The position numbers and the translations under genes were made by a program. Source: Thiohalocapsa sp. ML1 (GTDB lineage: Bacteria; Pseudomonadota; Gammaproteobacteria; Chromatiales; Chromatiaceae). From it: a DNA stretch of 44,259 nucleotides. Below, one piece after another: positions 9,537 to 17,693 of this stretch. Below the pieces are notes generated by a model. That model was not told the DNA's origin and did not search any database. It saw only the letters and a list, made by a program, of their open reading frames with translations. Position 1 is the stretch's first letter; every line of letters begins with the position of its first letter. Location of the stretch: the NCBI RefSeq assembly GCF_001469165.1, contig NZ_JABX01000046.1, forward strand, positions 1-44,259. Direction: 5' to 3'.

Positions 9537-9985
9537 GCATCCGCACGCCCCGGCGCCAGGGCGGCGTGACGCTGATCGAGCTGTTGGTGGTCGTCGCGAT
9601 CGTGGGCATCCTCGCCAGCATCGCCTATCCGTCTTACCAGGTGCAGGTGGCGCGCAGTTGGCGGACCCAGGCGATCGCCTGTCTGGAGGAAATGGCCCAG
9701 GGCATGGAGCGGCGCTTCACGGGCGCCATGAGCTATGCCGGCACCGAGCCGCCAGGCAATAGCTGCGCCATCGACGCCAGCCCGAGCTGGGCCGTGCTGG
9801 ATGCGGATCTTGCCGAGCGCTATGAGTTCGGATTCGTCGCCGATCCCGAGCAGACGACTTACACGCTGGAGGCGGTCCCCCTCGGTCAGCAGGCAGCAGC
9901 CGACGCTCGCTGCGGGACTTTGTCGCTGGACCAGGCGGGCCGGCGCGGCGCCAGCGGTGACGCCTCGGCGGAGGACTGCTGGTAG
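9533..9985 (+). CDS. pilE: Type IV minor pilin PilE
   Basis: 150-residue pilin, last gene of the operon, its ATG overlapping the pilY1 stop. Leader MSIRTPRRQGG is followed by VTLIELLVVVAIVGILASIAYPSYQ, with Glu at mature +5 and the typical AYPSYQ after the helix. Four cysteines (in AIACLEE, NNSCAID-type context, ARCGTLS and the final EDCW) could form the conserved C-terminal disulfide. In this operon order PilE is a minor pilin rather than the major subunit. REP-like repeats begin directly after the stop. Confidence 0.92.
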   Translation: MSIRTPRRQGGVTLIELLVVVAIVGILASIAYPSYQVQVARSWRTQAIACLEEMAQGMERRFTGAMSYAGTEPPGNSCAIDASPSWAVLDADLAERYEFGFVADPEQTTYTLEAVPLGQQAAADARCGTLSLDQAGRRGASGDASAEDCW

Positions 9986-9987
9986 CC

Positions 9988-10089
9988 GGAGCTCCAGCCG
10001 CAACCCCCGTGGGAGCGGCTCCAGCCGCGAAGCCCGTGGGAGCGGCTTTAGCCGCGACGCCCGTGGGAGCGGCTTTAGCCGCGACGACC
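9988..10089. repeat. REP-like palindromes in 27-bp tandem
   Basis: Three full units with a 27-bp period begin GTGGGAGCGGCT at 10009, 10036 and 10063, each containing the palindrome GCGGCTTTAGCCGC (or GGCTCCAGCC in the first). A degenerate partial unit lies at 9988-10004. The GTGGGAGCGGC consensus resembles REP palindromes of pseudomonads and other gammaproteobacteria. They sit 3 bases after the pilE stop, where REP elements commonly protect or terminate messages. Confidence 0.9.
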
Positions 10090-10124
10090 GCCGCATGGGC
10101 TTTCAGGGTGCAAGCACGCGAGCA

Positions 10125-10360
10125 AGTGAAGATGAAGAAGCTCGCGGAAAGACGCAGAGACGCAAAGGGAAGAAAGCGAACGATCGATTCACCAGCACTA
10201 TGCCCATTGCACTGCTTGTACTCGCGTCGCTTCGCTCTTCGCTCGTCTTCTCTTTCTCTGCGTCTTTGCGTCTTTGCGTCTCTGCGCGAGATCTATTTTT
10301 CTTGTGTCGTCTGCGCGACATAGCACCATTGGATGGACATTATGCGGAGGCCGCACCCTC
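10125..10360. repeat. Dispersed element with CGCAGAGACGCAAAG motif, copy 1
   Basis: Contains AAAGACGCAGAGACGCAAAG near 10141 and its inverted counterpart TGCGTCTTTGCGTCTCTGCG near 10266. These are followed by GCGCGAGATCTATTTTTCTTGTGTCGTCTGCGCGACAT-type sequence and a TGGATGGACATTATG...GAGGCCGCA tail ending near 10355. The same blocks recur, inverted, at 36040-36310, so this is a dispersed intergenic repeat family rather than a gene. Open frames across it are low-complexity and unlike any protein I know. Confidence 0.75.
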
Positions 10361-10432
10361 CAACTCGGGACATCAGTGCATCCCGGTCTGTTGCTGTATT
10401 GACCTGGAGGTCAACACTCCAGTCAACCGGCC

Positions 10433-10473
10433 AAAAAAAAGCGGCACCCGGGCCGGTAGGCCGCGGATGCCGC
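10433..10473 (-). terminator. Rho-independent terminator of the pentaheme cytochrome gene
   Basis: Read on the minus strand, a GC-rich stem (GCGGCATCC... pairing with ...GGGTGCCGC) is followed by eight T residues (A8 at 10433-10440 on the plus strand). It lies about 45 bases after the stop codon of the pentaheme cytochrome gene. Confidence 0.85.
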
Positions 10474-10518
10474 GAGAAACAGGGTCGCCGCGCAGCGGCG
10501 GCGACGTCCATGGGCTCG

Positions 10519-11844
10519 CTAGTCGGTCATCATCTGCTCGGACTCGGCCATCAGCACCGGCTCCTTCACATCGTCCGGCAGATGGCTGAACTTCTCCACC
10601 AGGCCCGGCCACAGCAGGTTGTAGAACAGCTCGCCGCGCACCAGGACCACGCCCTCGGCCGGGATCTCGTACTCCAGCACCCGCTCCTCATGGGGCTTGA
10701 GGCGCGTGTCGTTGCCCGCCTGCGTTGCCGTCGGCGGCGGGGCCGGCATGCCCTCGTCGTCTGCCAGCGCATAGGACATGTACGCCTGCGGGTCATCCTT
10801 CGACGGGTGGCCCTCGGCGTTCTGCCAGACCGGCTCGCCCGACTCGTCGTAGGCGGTGAGCTTGAGGTAGATATTGCGGAAGGGCGCGCCGGTGGGCAAC
10901 GAGTGCGGCTGCTGGTTCCGGATCAGGACTTTGGCCTTTAGCACGTCCCCGTCCTTGACCGTGTCGACGTGGAACAGCACGGAGCGCTTGAGCATCGACT
11001 GGTCGTGGCCGCCGCCCATGCTGTGGTCCGCGAGACCGCCCGCCACCGGCATGTGGCAGGACAGGCAGTTCACTTTGGACTGGCTGTCGACGTATTCGTT
11101 GCCGGTCTGGCACAGCGGCACGCCGTGGGGGTTGTCGCGCTGGTCATGGCAGCCCATGCAGGCATCGGAGCTCTTCATCAGGAGCGGGTTGCCCTCCATC
11201 GGCAGGGCCGGGATCTCCTTGCCGTCGATCTCCACCGGCTCGCCCAAGTGCGGGTTCGGCTTCTGTGAGTCCGCGCCGCCGACACCGGCGCCGCCGAACA
11301 GGTCATCGCTGGCGGAGGCAAGCTGCGCCAGCGCGTTGTTGATGCCCTGCGGCGCCTGCAGCGTGTCTGCGACCTCGTAGGACATCAGGCCGAGCCGGAG
11401 CTTGCCGTCCTCGCCCTTGATGCCCTTGTACGTCTTGAGCGTGTGACAGGCGACGCAGTTGACGCCCTCGCTGTAGGCGGCCATGGCGTCGAGCTTGGTG
11501 GTCTTGTCCTTGGCCGCGTTGGGCGCGTGGCACTGCAGACAGATCGGATATTTGCCGGACTTCTTGTGGATCTGCCCTTCCTCCGTGGGCGGGCCGACCT
11601 CCATCTCGTAGAAGGTGCCGTGGATCGGGTCCTTCAGCGCCGTGCTGTTGGCGTGCATCGAGCCCTGCCACTGCTTGAAGATCTCTTCGTGGCAACTGGC
11701 GCAGACCTCCGAGGACACGTGGTGGATGGACTCTTCCGCCTGCGCTGTGGCGCCGAGCGCGGTCAGACCGACTAGGCCGACCAGGCCGAAGGTCGCGATG
11801 GCAGCCGAGGCGAGGCCGTGACGTGGTAAACGGGGCAATTTCAC
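10519..11844 (-). CDS. Secreted pentaheme c-type cytochrome (cytochrome c554-like)
   Basis: 441-residue protein with an N-terminal signal sequence (hydrophobic stretch about 11-36, ending AQA) and five CxxCH heme sites at C48, C102, C130, C229 and C260. The first part, SSEVCASCHEEIFKQWQGSMHANS, is typical of cytochrome c554-like domains. The last third has no heme site and looks like a beta-rich domain (RNQQPHSLPTGAPFRNIYLK). Start is a GTG at 11844 with a strong AAAGGAGGAG upstream. Predicted periplasmic electron carrier or redox enzyme. It is divergent from the HAO-family gene across 390 bases, so the two probably share a redox pathway; in nitrifiers c554 is the partner of HAO. Exact function is not established by sequence. 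Confidence 0.85.
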   Translation of the reverse strand: MKLPRLPRHGLASAAIATFGLVGLVGLTALGATAQAEESIHHVSSEVCASCHEEIFKQWQGSMHANSTALKDPIHGTFYEMEVGPPTEEGQIHKKSGKYPICLQCHAPNAAKDKTTKLDAMAAYSEGVNCVACHTLKTYKGIKGEDGKLRLGLMSYEVADTLQAPQGINNALAQLASASDDLFGGAGVGGADSQKPNPHLGEPVEIDGKEIPALPMEGNPLLMKSSDACMGCHDQRDNPHGVPLCQTGNEYVDSQSKVNCLSCHMPVAGGLADHSMGGGHDQSMLKRSVLFHVDTVKDGDVLKAKVLIRNQQPHSLPTGAPFRNIYLKLTAYDESGEPVWQNAEGHPSKDDPQAYMSYALADDEGMPAPPPTATQAGNDTRLKPHEERVLEYEIPAEGVVLVRGELFYNLLWPGLVEKFSHLPDDVKEPVLMAESEQMMTD

Positions 11845-12234
11845 CTACTCCTCCTTTGGTTATTCGGTTGTGCAGGATGCAGCGACGCCATTGTTGATTC
11901 ACAGCCGGCTGCTTCACATGCGCGCGGTCAATATCCTTACATTGCCGCCGGCCATCCTTCTTGCTGTAATTCCACCGATCCGGGCGCGGGACGGTGCAGG
12001 GACAGGCGCCCGGACCATAATCATTAAATAAGCAATAGCTGATATTCGCGCTTGCTGATCTATTCCAGCAGTGAAGCGCTCGGATGTTGCCTCGGCAGGC
12101 CATGACTGCACCTTTGTGGTCGGCGAGAGACTCACGACAAGCGGTATCGATCGCTTATTCGGACGGATGGGTGCAGTGCTTTGCACGGCCCTCGGCGATC
12201 ATTCCACCAACCGCAGGCAGTAGGCAAAGACCCC
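11845..12234. promoter_or_regulatory. Divergent promoter region between cytochrome genes
   Basis: 390 bases between the starts of the pentaheme (-) and octaheme (+) genes. It contains the most AT-rich stretch of this neighbourhood (about 12015-12065, ATAATCATTAAATAAGCAATA), plausibly the promoter core, and a small TGCTG-N8-CAGCA inverted repeat at about 12053-12070. I found no clean FNR-type TTGAT-N4-ATCAA site. No gene is supported. Confidence 0.5.
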
Positions 12235-13851
12235 ATGACTTCATCGAGATACCCCTCGCCCGCGCGTGCGCGGCGCCGCGCGCCGATGCGCGCGCTGCTC
12301 GTCGGCGCAGCACTCACGCTGGCGCTGCCCGCCGCGGCAGACAAGGTCAAGCTGGACCCGAGCGAGTGGGGCCACGCGGCCGGCGAGAAGTGCGCGAGCT
12401 GTCACGAGAAGGCGTCCCCCGGCATCGCCGAGCAATGGCACCAAAGCGCACACAAGATCGCCGGGGTCAACTGCATGGACTGCCACCAGGCGGACGCGGC
12501 CGACGCCGATGCCATCGAGCACGAGGGCCAGGTCATCGCGACCATCGTCTCGCCGAAGGACTGCGGACGCTGTCATGAGAAGGAGTATCAGGAGCAGGCG
12601 GGCTCCGTGCACGCGGAGGCCTACGCCATCATCAAGGACCGGGTGCCGGCGCTCGCACACAATATGACGGGCGCCGAGATGCAGGCAGCGGGCTGCGATC
12701 AGTGCCACGGCTCCCAGGTCAAGGTGCGCGGCGACGGCACGCTGGACCCGGCCACCTGGCCCAACTCCGGCATCGGCCGCATCAACCCGGACGGCTCCAA
12801 GGGCAGTTGCTCCTCCTGCCACGGCCGCCATGCGTTCTCAAAGGCGCAGGCGCGCGAGCCCGAGGCCTGCGTGCGCTGCCATTCGGGGCCGGATTCGCCG
12901 GACAAGGAGGTCTTCGAGGCCTCCAAGCACGGCATGCTCTACGCTGCTCAGCGCGAGGCGATGAACCTCGACGCCGACACCTGGGTCGCCGGCAAGGACT
13001 ACACCGCCGCCCCCACCTGCGTCACCTGCCACATGGGCGCCGCCGGCAAGGTGCCGGCGACCCACGACGTCGGCTTGCGCAACGCCTGGAATCTCAACAC
13101 GCCGGTGTCGAAACAGCAGTACCTGGTGGTGCTGGAGGACGGCTCGAAGCTGGAGCTGCCCGCCGATGCGAAACCCCCGAAGCGCGGTGCCGAGCTCACC
13201 AAGGCCGATGGCACCGTCGGCAAGGTGAAGGTCGTCGCCGCACCGGAGCGGCGCCGGCAGGTGATGTCCACGGTCTGCCTGGAATGCCACGCCAAAAGCA
13301 TGACCGATGGCTTTATGACCCAGTTCGACAACGTCGTGAAGCTCTACAACGAGAAGTTCGGCGAGCCCGCGGCGGCCATCATGGCCAGCCTCTACGACGC
13401 GGGTCTGCTGACGCCGCTGCCCTTCGATGAGCCCATCGAGTTCACCTACTGGGAGCTGTGGCACGACGAGGGCGCCCGTGCCCGTCACGGCGCCTCGATG
13501 ATGAGCCCGAACCACGCCTGGTGGGAGGGCATGTACTTGGTGGGCCGCAACTTCTACAGCCGCTTCCTGCCGGAGGCCCGGGCCGCGGCTGGCGAGCGCG
13601 CGGCGGAGCTGGTGGACGTGCACATCGAGGGCGCCGCCGGGCATGCCTGGCTGGCCCGCACGGGTGAGGCCAGCTCGATTCTCGGCTGGATGCCGCCGGC
13701 GCCGCCGCCAGCGCCCGTCGCGGAGCCGGCGGCGGACGCGCCCCCGGAGATGGATGCAGCGCCGCCCACCGAGGCACCGGCCGCTGGTGAGGCCGCTGCA
13801 CCGCCCGCTGCCGACGCGAGCGTCGCCGCGGCGAAGGAGGGCGGGCAATGA
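12235..13851 (+). CDS. Octaheme c-type cytochrome, hydroxylamine oxidoreductase (HAO) family
   Basis: 538-residue secreted protein with signal sequence (MRALLVGAALTLALPAAADK) and eight CxxCH sites at C53, C80, C110, C154, C192, C212, C262 and C348. Octaheme count, length and a heme-free C-terminal helical part with YWELWHDEGARARHGASMMS and PNHAWWEGMY place it in the HAO/octaheme family. At the position where I recall catalytic HAOs having the cross-linking tyrosine (AYKG-type motif) this protein has ARHG (R417), which suggests a reductive member; alignment is needed. A Pro/Ala-rich tail of about 50 residues is unusual. The ATG at 12235 was preferred to 12181 and 12286 because it gives a normal leader; the ribosome site is weak. 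Its stop overlaps the tetraheme gene (ATGA). Confidence 0.85.
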   Translation: MTSSRYPSPARARRRAPMRALLVGAALTLALPAAADKVKLDPSEWGHAAGEKCASCHEKASPGIAEQWHQSAHKIAGVNCMDCHQADAADADAIEHEGQVIATIVSPKDCGRCHEKEYQEQAGSVHAEAYAIIKDRVPALAHNMTGAEMQAAGCDQCHGSQVKVRGDGTLDPATWPNSGIGRINPDGSKGSCSSCHGRHAFSKAQAREPEACVRCHSGPDSPDKEVFEASKHGMLYAAQREAMNLDADTWVAGKDYTAAPTCVTCHMGAAGKVPATHDVGLRNAWNLNTPVSKQQYLVVLEDGSKLELPADAKPPKRGAELTKADGTVGKVKVVAAPERRRQVMSTVCLECHAKSMTDGFMTQFDNVVKLYNEKFGEPAAAIMASLYDAGLLTPLPFDEPIEFTYWELWHDEGARARHGASMMSPNHAWWEGMYLVGRNFYSRFLPEARAAAGERAAELVDVHIEGAAGHAWLARTGEASSILGWMPPAPPPAPVAEPAADAPPEMDAAPPTEAPAAGEAAAPPAADASVAAAKEGGQ

Positions 13852-14525
13852 TCAAGCTCGACCCGCCGGCCTTCATCACGCGTCATGTGCTGTTCGCGCT
13901 GGTGGTGGGCGGCCTCGGTGGCATCGCGTTCATGTTCTTCCTGCTGGAGTTCGACCACTACACCAGCTCCAACGAGTTCTGCACCACTTGCCACTCCATG
14001 ACCTACGCGGAGGTGGAGTATCGCCAGTCCGCGCACTACAACTCCGCCTCCGGCGTGCGCGCGAGCTGCGGCGACTGCCACGTGTCCGAGGGGGTCATCA
14101 TGGCCACCTACGACCACGCCATCGGCACCAAGGACCTGATCAAGCAGATGTTCGGTGCCGACTACGACGACCCGGTGGTGAACCTGCTGCACCTGCCGGA
14201 AGCCGCCTTCGCCGCGCGGGACTGGTTCCGCAAGCGCGATTCCGCCACCTGCCTGCGCTGCCACACCCTGGAGGCCATCCAGGGCACCCGTGCCCACACC
14301 GCCGCCATCCACCAGGAAGAGACCGAGGGCAAGAGCTGTATTGACTGCCACATGAACCTGGTGCACCGCAAGGTGCCGAGCGAGCAGACCTTCAAGCGCG
14401 AGGCCTGGAACGCGATGGTGGAGGAGGAGTTCGACCTTGCGCCGGGCACCGCGGCGCAACTGCTGGCCGGAGACAAGCCCGGCGGCGTCGCGGCGGCACC
14501 GGTCCCTGCCACGGCCGGTGATTGA
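13848..14525 (+). CDS. NapC/NirT-family membrane tetraheme cytochrome c
   Basis: 225 residues with one N-terminal membrane anchor (about 13-33) and four CxxCH sites at C45, C74, C135 and C164. The heme spacing and the segments EFCTTCHSMTYAEVEYRQSAHY and SCGDCHVSEG match quinol dehydrogenases of the NapC/NirT/NrfH type, which take electrons from the quinol pool and pass them to a periplasmic reductase, or accept electrons from an oxidase. Overlap with the upstream octaheme gene implies a membrane-anchored two-subunit complex. The C-terminal about 20 residues are Ala/Pro-rich. Similar HAO-NapC pairs occur in ammonia oxidisers (cM552) and in Campylobacterota. Confidence 0.93.
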   Translation: MIKLDPPAFITRHVLFALVVGGLGGIAFMFFLLEFDHYTSSNEFCTTCHSMTYAEVEYRQSAHYNSASGVRASCGDCHVSEGVIMATYDHAIGTKDLIKQMFGADYDDPVVNLLHLPEAAFAARDWFRKRDSATCLRCHTLEAIQGTRAHTAAIHQEETEGKSCIDCHMNLVHRKVPSEQTFKREAWNAMVEEEFDLAPGTAAQLLAGDKPGGVAAAPVPATAGD

Positions 14526-14574
14526 GCGAGGGGGCCGCGCTGTCGGCCCACCTGCCACCTGGCGCTATGAAGCA

Positions 14575-14622
14575 AGGGCCGAGGGCCGAGGAGGTCTTCC
14601 TTGGCCCTTGGCCCTCGGCCCT
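14575..14622. repeat. Heptamer GGGCCGA repeat forming an inverted repeat
   Basis: AGGGCCGAGGGCC at 14575-14587 is matched by its exact inverse GGCCCTCGGCCCT at 14610-14622, so the transcript could fold into a 13-bp stem 50 bases after the tetraheme stop. It has no T-tract, so it is not a classical terminator. The unit belongs to a 7-bp-period family seen at seven other places in the window. The rest of 14526-14856 holds only the leader of the next gene. Confidence 0.85.
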
Positions 14623-14856
14623 CCGCGCTTGGCGCCTCAACCAGGCTAGGTCCAACCCCGCTGGGGAATTACCACAAGCGACGCGCGAAAAGCACCTTGC
14701 GCGGGCCCTCCATCACGCGCGTCGAAGGCGCGTCGCAGGTCCGGCGCCCGCGCGGGGCGGGGCGGAGCGCGTTGGCACATAGGCTGCAATCAACAGGCGA
14801 CCGAGGCGCAATTCGCCCCGGCGTGTGATCAAGCAACCACATCGAGGAGATCTTCT

Positions 14857-15465
14857 ATGAAGCATCCCATCGCCGCCGCCAGCGTCGTCGCTCTCGCCCT
14901 GGGTGTCGCCGGCCCCGCAGCCTTCGCCGAGCAGCAGGGCATGCAGCAGGGCACGCAGCAGGGCAGCCAGCAGCAGACCGGCCTGCGGGCCGGGCAGCAG
15001 GGCGAGAAGAAGGAGGTGAAAGTCTCCGACCTCACCGGCACGGATGTCGTCAACCGCCAGGGTGAGCAGATCGGCGATATCGACGAGATCGTCCGCAAGT
15101 CCGACGACGACGAGGCGAAGGCGCATGCCGTGATCTCGGTCGGCGGCTTCCTGGGCATGGGCGACAAGGACGTGCTGGTGCCGTTGGACCGTCTCAGCAT
15201 GCAGGAGGACAAGATCGTGCTGCCACAGGACATGGCATCGAAGGACGCACTGGAGCGTCAGCCCGCGTGGAAGGACAAGGAGGACGACTACGAGAAGCTG
15301 TCGGACTCCGACAAGGTGGAGATCGAGCGCTCCGAGTTCGCCGCGTTCGAGCGCGGCCAGCAGGGCATGACCCCAGGCCAGCAGGGCACGACGGGTCGGC
15401 AGGGCACGATGCCCGGCCAGGATTATCAGCAGCGCAACCAGCAGGGCAGCGGCGCTGGCATGTAA
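14857..15465 (+). CDS. Secreted PRC-barrel domain protein
   Basis: 202 residues with a signal peptide (ASVVALALGVAGPAAFA) and Gln/Gly-rich linkers at both ends. The central part, about residues 50-125 (VSDLTGTDVVNRQGEQIGDIDEIVRK, then VISVGGFLGMGDKDVLVPLDRL), is a PRC-barrel. A degenerate EF-hand-like segment near the end reads LSDSDKVEIERSEFAAFE. GAGGAGA precedes the ATG by 6 bases. PRC-barrels occur in photosynthetic reaction centre H subunits and many envelope or stress proteins; this one is exported and not an H subunit. It shares the RSEFAAFE motif and linker style with the larger PRC protein at 17694-18707, so they are probably paralogues. Confidence 0.88.
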   Translation: MKHPIAAASVVALALGVAGPAAFAEQQGMQQGTQQGSQQQTGLRAGQQGEKKEVKVSDLTGTDVVNRQGEQIGDIDEIVRKSDDDEAKAHAVISVGGFLGMGDKDVLVPLDRLSMQEDKIVLPQDMASKDALERQPAWKDKEDDYEKLSDSDKVEIERSEFAAFERGQQGMTPGQQGTTGRQGTMPGQDYQQRNQQGSGAGM

Positions 15466-15529
15466 GCCGGTGATGGCGCGGGACCCGTGAGGGTTACGCG
15501 CATTGTCAGGCTCGGCACCGGGAGGTGCT

Positions 15530-15722
15530 GGGCCTGTTTGGGGATCGGCACAATGATGGTCTCCAGGAAGGACGCAACGCCGATAAGCCACAGGCCGATG
15601 CGCGAGCCGGCCAGGTCCAGCGCCCACTGCTGCGGACGCCGCCAGGCGTCGCGGAGCTGTCGCTGATTGGGCTCGCGGGTGGCGGCCTCCTGCGGAGCGG
15701 CGCTGTGGTGGTCGCGGGCCAC
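15530..15722 (-). pseudogene. Truncated 5' fragment of a VTT/DedA (YqaA-like) membrane protein
   Basis: From a GTG at 15722, preceded by AGGAGAAG at a good distance, the frame reads a start resembling YqaA/VTT-domain proteins: SRIGLWLIGVASFLETIIVPIP. After VPIP the similarity stops, and the frame runs antisense into the end of the neighbouring PRC gene. I read this as a gene start whose body is lost. The identification rests on one segment only. The rest of 15466-15882 holds a hexamer microsatellite and no supported gene. Confidence 0.4.
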
Positions 15723-15797
15723 GGATTGCTTCTCCTGTCGTGCGGGTTGGCTGGGCGGTGCCGGCCGGTTGGCGCGGTAGTGCCGGATGGATCAAGG

Positions 15798-15835
15798 TGT
15801 CGTTGTCGTTGTCGTTGTCGTTGTGGACTCGATCG
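15798..15835. repeat. GTTGTC hexamer microsatellite
   Basis: About five tandem GTTGTC/GTCGTT hexamers, followed after 12 bases by an inverse CCGACAACGACGACC block at 15841-15855. One of several hexameric arrays in the intergenic DNA of this window. Confidence 0.85.
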
Positions 15836-15882
15836 ACAGTCCGACAACGACGACCGGCGCAGGGCTGCACTGCCGTCGCGCA

Positions 15883-16911
15883 TCAGTCGGCGAGGGAGCC
15901 CTGAGCCTCCCGGCCGCGGCCGGGGGCAGGCGCCTCGCCGGGCAGGCGGTCGGCCACCTCCGCACCGCGCTGCCCACGCGGCCGTGCGGTGCCGATGGTG
16001 CTGTCGCGCGCCGTCTGGCGCTCCGTCTCGGCGTTGATGCCGGCGCCGATGATCACGGACGCCGCCGACAGGTAGAGCCAGAGCAGCAGCACGATCACGG
16101 CACCGAGGGAACCGTAGGTCGCGTTGTAGGCGCCGAAGTTGGCCACGTAGAACGAGAACAGCGCGGAGGCGACGAGCCACAGTACGCCCGCCACGACGGA
16201 GCCGAGCGGCAGCCAGCGCCAGCGCGCCTCGCGCCGCGACGGGCCATAGCGGTAAAAGATGGCGAGCGCGAGCAGGGCCACCAGCGCGAGCACCGGCCAG
16301 CGCAGCCAGTTGGCGAGCGTCGCCGACGGGCCGCCCAGGTTGAGCACGTTCAGCACGATGGGCACGGCGACGGTGGCGACGATGCCCGCCATTAGCACCA
16401 GCACCAGGAACAGCGTGAGACCGAAGGCGACCAGATTGAGCGTGAAGAAGCCGCGCTTCTCGCGCTCGTCGTAGGCGATGTTGAGCGCGATGATGAGCGC
16501 CCGGGTGCCGCGGGTCGCGCCCCATAGGGCCAGGATCACGGCGCCGGCAAGGCCTAGGCCCAGCGCGGGGTCCGCGCCGGCGCCGGCGCTTTCGAGCTGG
16601 TTCGAGATCAGCTCATGCACCTGCGCCGGCATGATGCCGCGCAGCTCGTTGAACTGCTGCTGGATCTGGGCCGGGTCGAACAACAGACCGTAGGTCGTCA
16701 CCAGCGCGGCGATGGCCGGAAACAGGCCGAGCAGGGCGTAGAAGCCGACGCCCGCGGCGACCAGGCTCAGGTTCTCGCCCATGAAGCGCTGCGTGACCCG
16801 CTGCAGGATGTTCCACCAGCCGCGCCGTGGGATCTGCAGCGGCGACTGGGCGTCGCGCCCGAGATCGGCGGGGGTGAGGCGACTGCTGCGGCGGCTTTTG
16901 CGTCTAGTCAT
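15883..16911 (-). CDS. YihY/virulence factor BrkB family membrane protein
   Basis: 342-residue inner-membrane protein with about six hydrophobic segments. Family features: N-terminal FMGENLSLVAAGVGFYALLGLFPAIAAL, the middle WGATRGTRALIIALNIAYDEREKRGF motif, and the C-terminal YGSLGAVIVLLLWLYLSAASVIIGAGINAE motif, all typical of YihY/BrkB. Biochemical function of the family is unsettled. I start at the ATG at 16911, which has GGAG 9 bases upstream; ATGs at 16926 and 16971 are also in frame. The last 35 residues are Arg/Glu/Pro-rich and variable. It sits between the two PRC-barrel genes. Confidence 0.9.
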   Translation of the reverse strand: MTRRKSRRSSRLTPADLGRDAQSPLQIPRRGWWNILQRVTQRFMGENLSLVAAGVGFYALLGLFPAIAALVTTYGLLFDPAQIQQQFNELRGIMPAQVHELISNQLESAGAGADPALGLGLAGAVILALWGATRGTRALIIALNIAYDEREKRGFFTLNLVAFGLTLFLVLVLMAGIVATVAVPIVLNVLNLGGPSATLANWLRWPVLALVALLALAIFYRYGPSRREARWRWLPLGSVVAGVLWLVASALFSFYVANFGAYNATYGSLGAVIVLLLWLYLSAASVIIGAGINAETERQTARDSTIGTARPRGQRGAEVADRLPGEAPAPGRGREAQGSLAD

Positions 16912-17368
16912 GGTTCGGGTCTCCATGGGATGAGTGGGGCAGCCGGCCGCGCGCCCGGGCGAGGTGTCCAATCACGTCGCTACGCGAGATTTGTCGGCGC
17001 TGGTTCAGTTCCACAGCAGGGGATCGGTCGCTGCGGCTGCCGGGCCGCGCGTCGGGCTTGCGGCGCCGGCGACGCCGCGCCTGGCTGCGCGCGTTCCTGC
17101 CGGTGCTCAGCAAAAAATGGTCCGCAACCCAGCACGGGCAGTGCGGCGCGTCGATCGGCGTGAGCGCACGCTCGGCCGGTGCAGATCCGCCGCTGGCAGG
17201 GGGCTTTGCCCCACGGGGCGGTGGGCTTGGATCGGTGCGCGCGCCCTGATGCGAGGTCAGCGCTCGGTTTCGGCAGGCTGCCCGGTGCCCGGCGCTCGCG
17301 CTTGGCGACGCGGTCGTGCTCGGCCTTGGCCTGGCGGTGGCTGGTTTCATCGCCGGCGCGGCGCTGGG

Positions 17369-17449
17369 TCAGCTCGCGGAAACGGCGGCGATGCGGGTGA
17401 CCAGGATCGAAAGGCTCACCACCAGCAGCAGGGACAGGATTGCGGTCAT
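17369..17449 (-). pseudogene. Possible 5' fragment of a TrkA-C-type membrane protein
   Basis: A 26-codon frame from an ATG at 17449 to a TGA at 17369 encodes MTAILSLLLVVSLSILVTRI then AAVSAS. This resembles the first transmembrane segment of a family of small membrane proteins that carry a TrkA-C domain. The continuation expected in that family is absent. The remainder of 16912-17693 shows the 15-bp array below and open frames I do not recognise. Confidence 0.3.
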
Positions 17450-17490
17450 CGGGCGGCGGTGGGCGTGGCTCGGTCCCGACCGACGGCAGC

Positions 17491-17580
17491 CGTCGGAAGG
17501 ATGGTCGTCGTAAGGATGGTCGTCGGAAGGATGGTCGTCGCAAGGATGGTCGTCGTAAGGATGGTCGTCGTAAGGATGGT
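17491..17580. repeat. Six tandem copies of a 15-bp repeat (noncoding)
   Basis: CGTCGNAAGGATGGT repeated six times without gaps, varying only at the sixth base (G, T, G, C, T, T). It lies about 110 bases past the 3' end of the minus-strand PRC gene. The period is a multiple of three, so open frames cross it on both strands, but none has other protein support. Confidence 0.95.
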
Positions 17581-17693
17581 CAAAGCATCAAAGGGGGTCG
17601 GCATCCTTGCCGAGACGATGGCGCGGAGCCCGCGCATGCACGCCGGCCGTTACTGCGACGCCTGGTCTACTTGGACGCCTGGTCCTCCCGGCG

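Noticed and set aside
10125-10520. Plus-strand frame of about 284 residues after pilE
   Set aside because: It is composed of REP palindromes and CGCAGAGACGCAAAG repeats that also occur inverted elsewhere, so it is not a gene.
11845-12234. FNR or NarL site between the cytochrome genes
   Set aside because: Only half-sites such as TTGAT are seen; no full palindrome meets the consensus.
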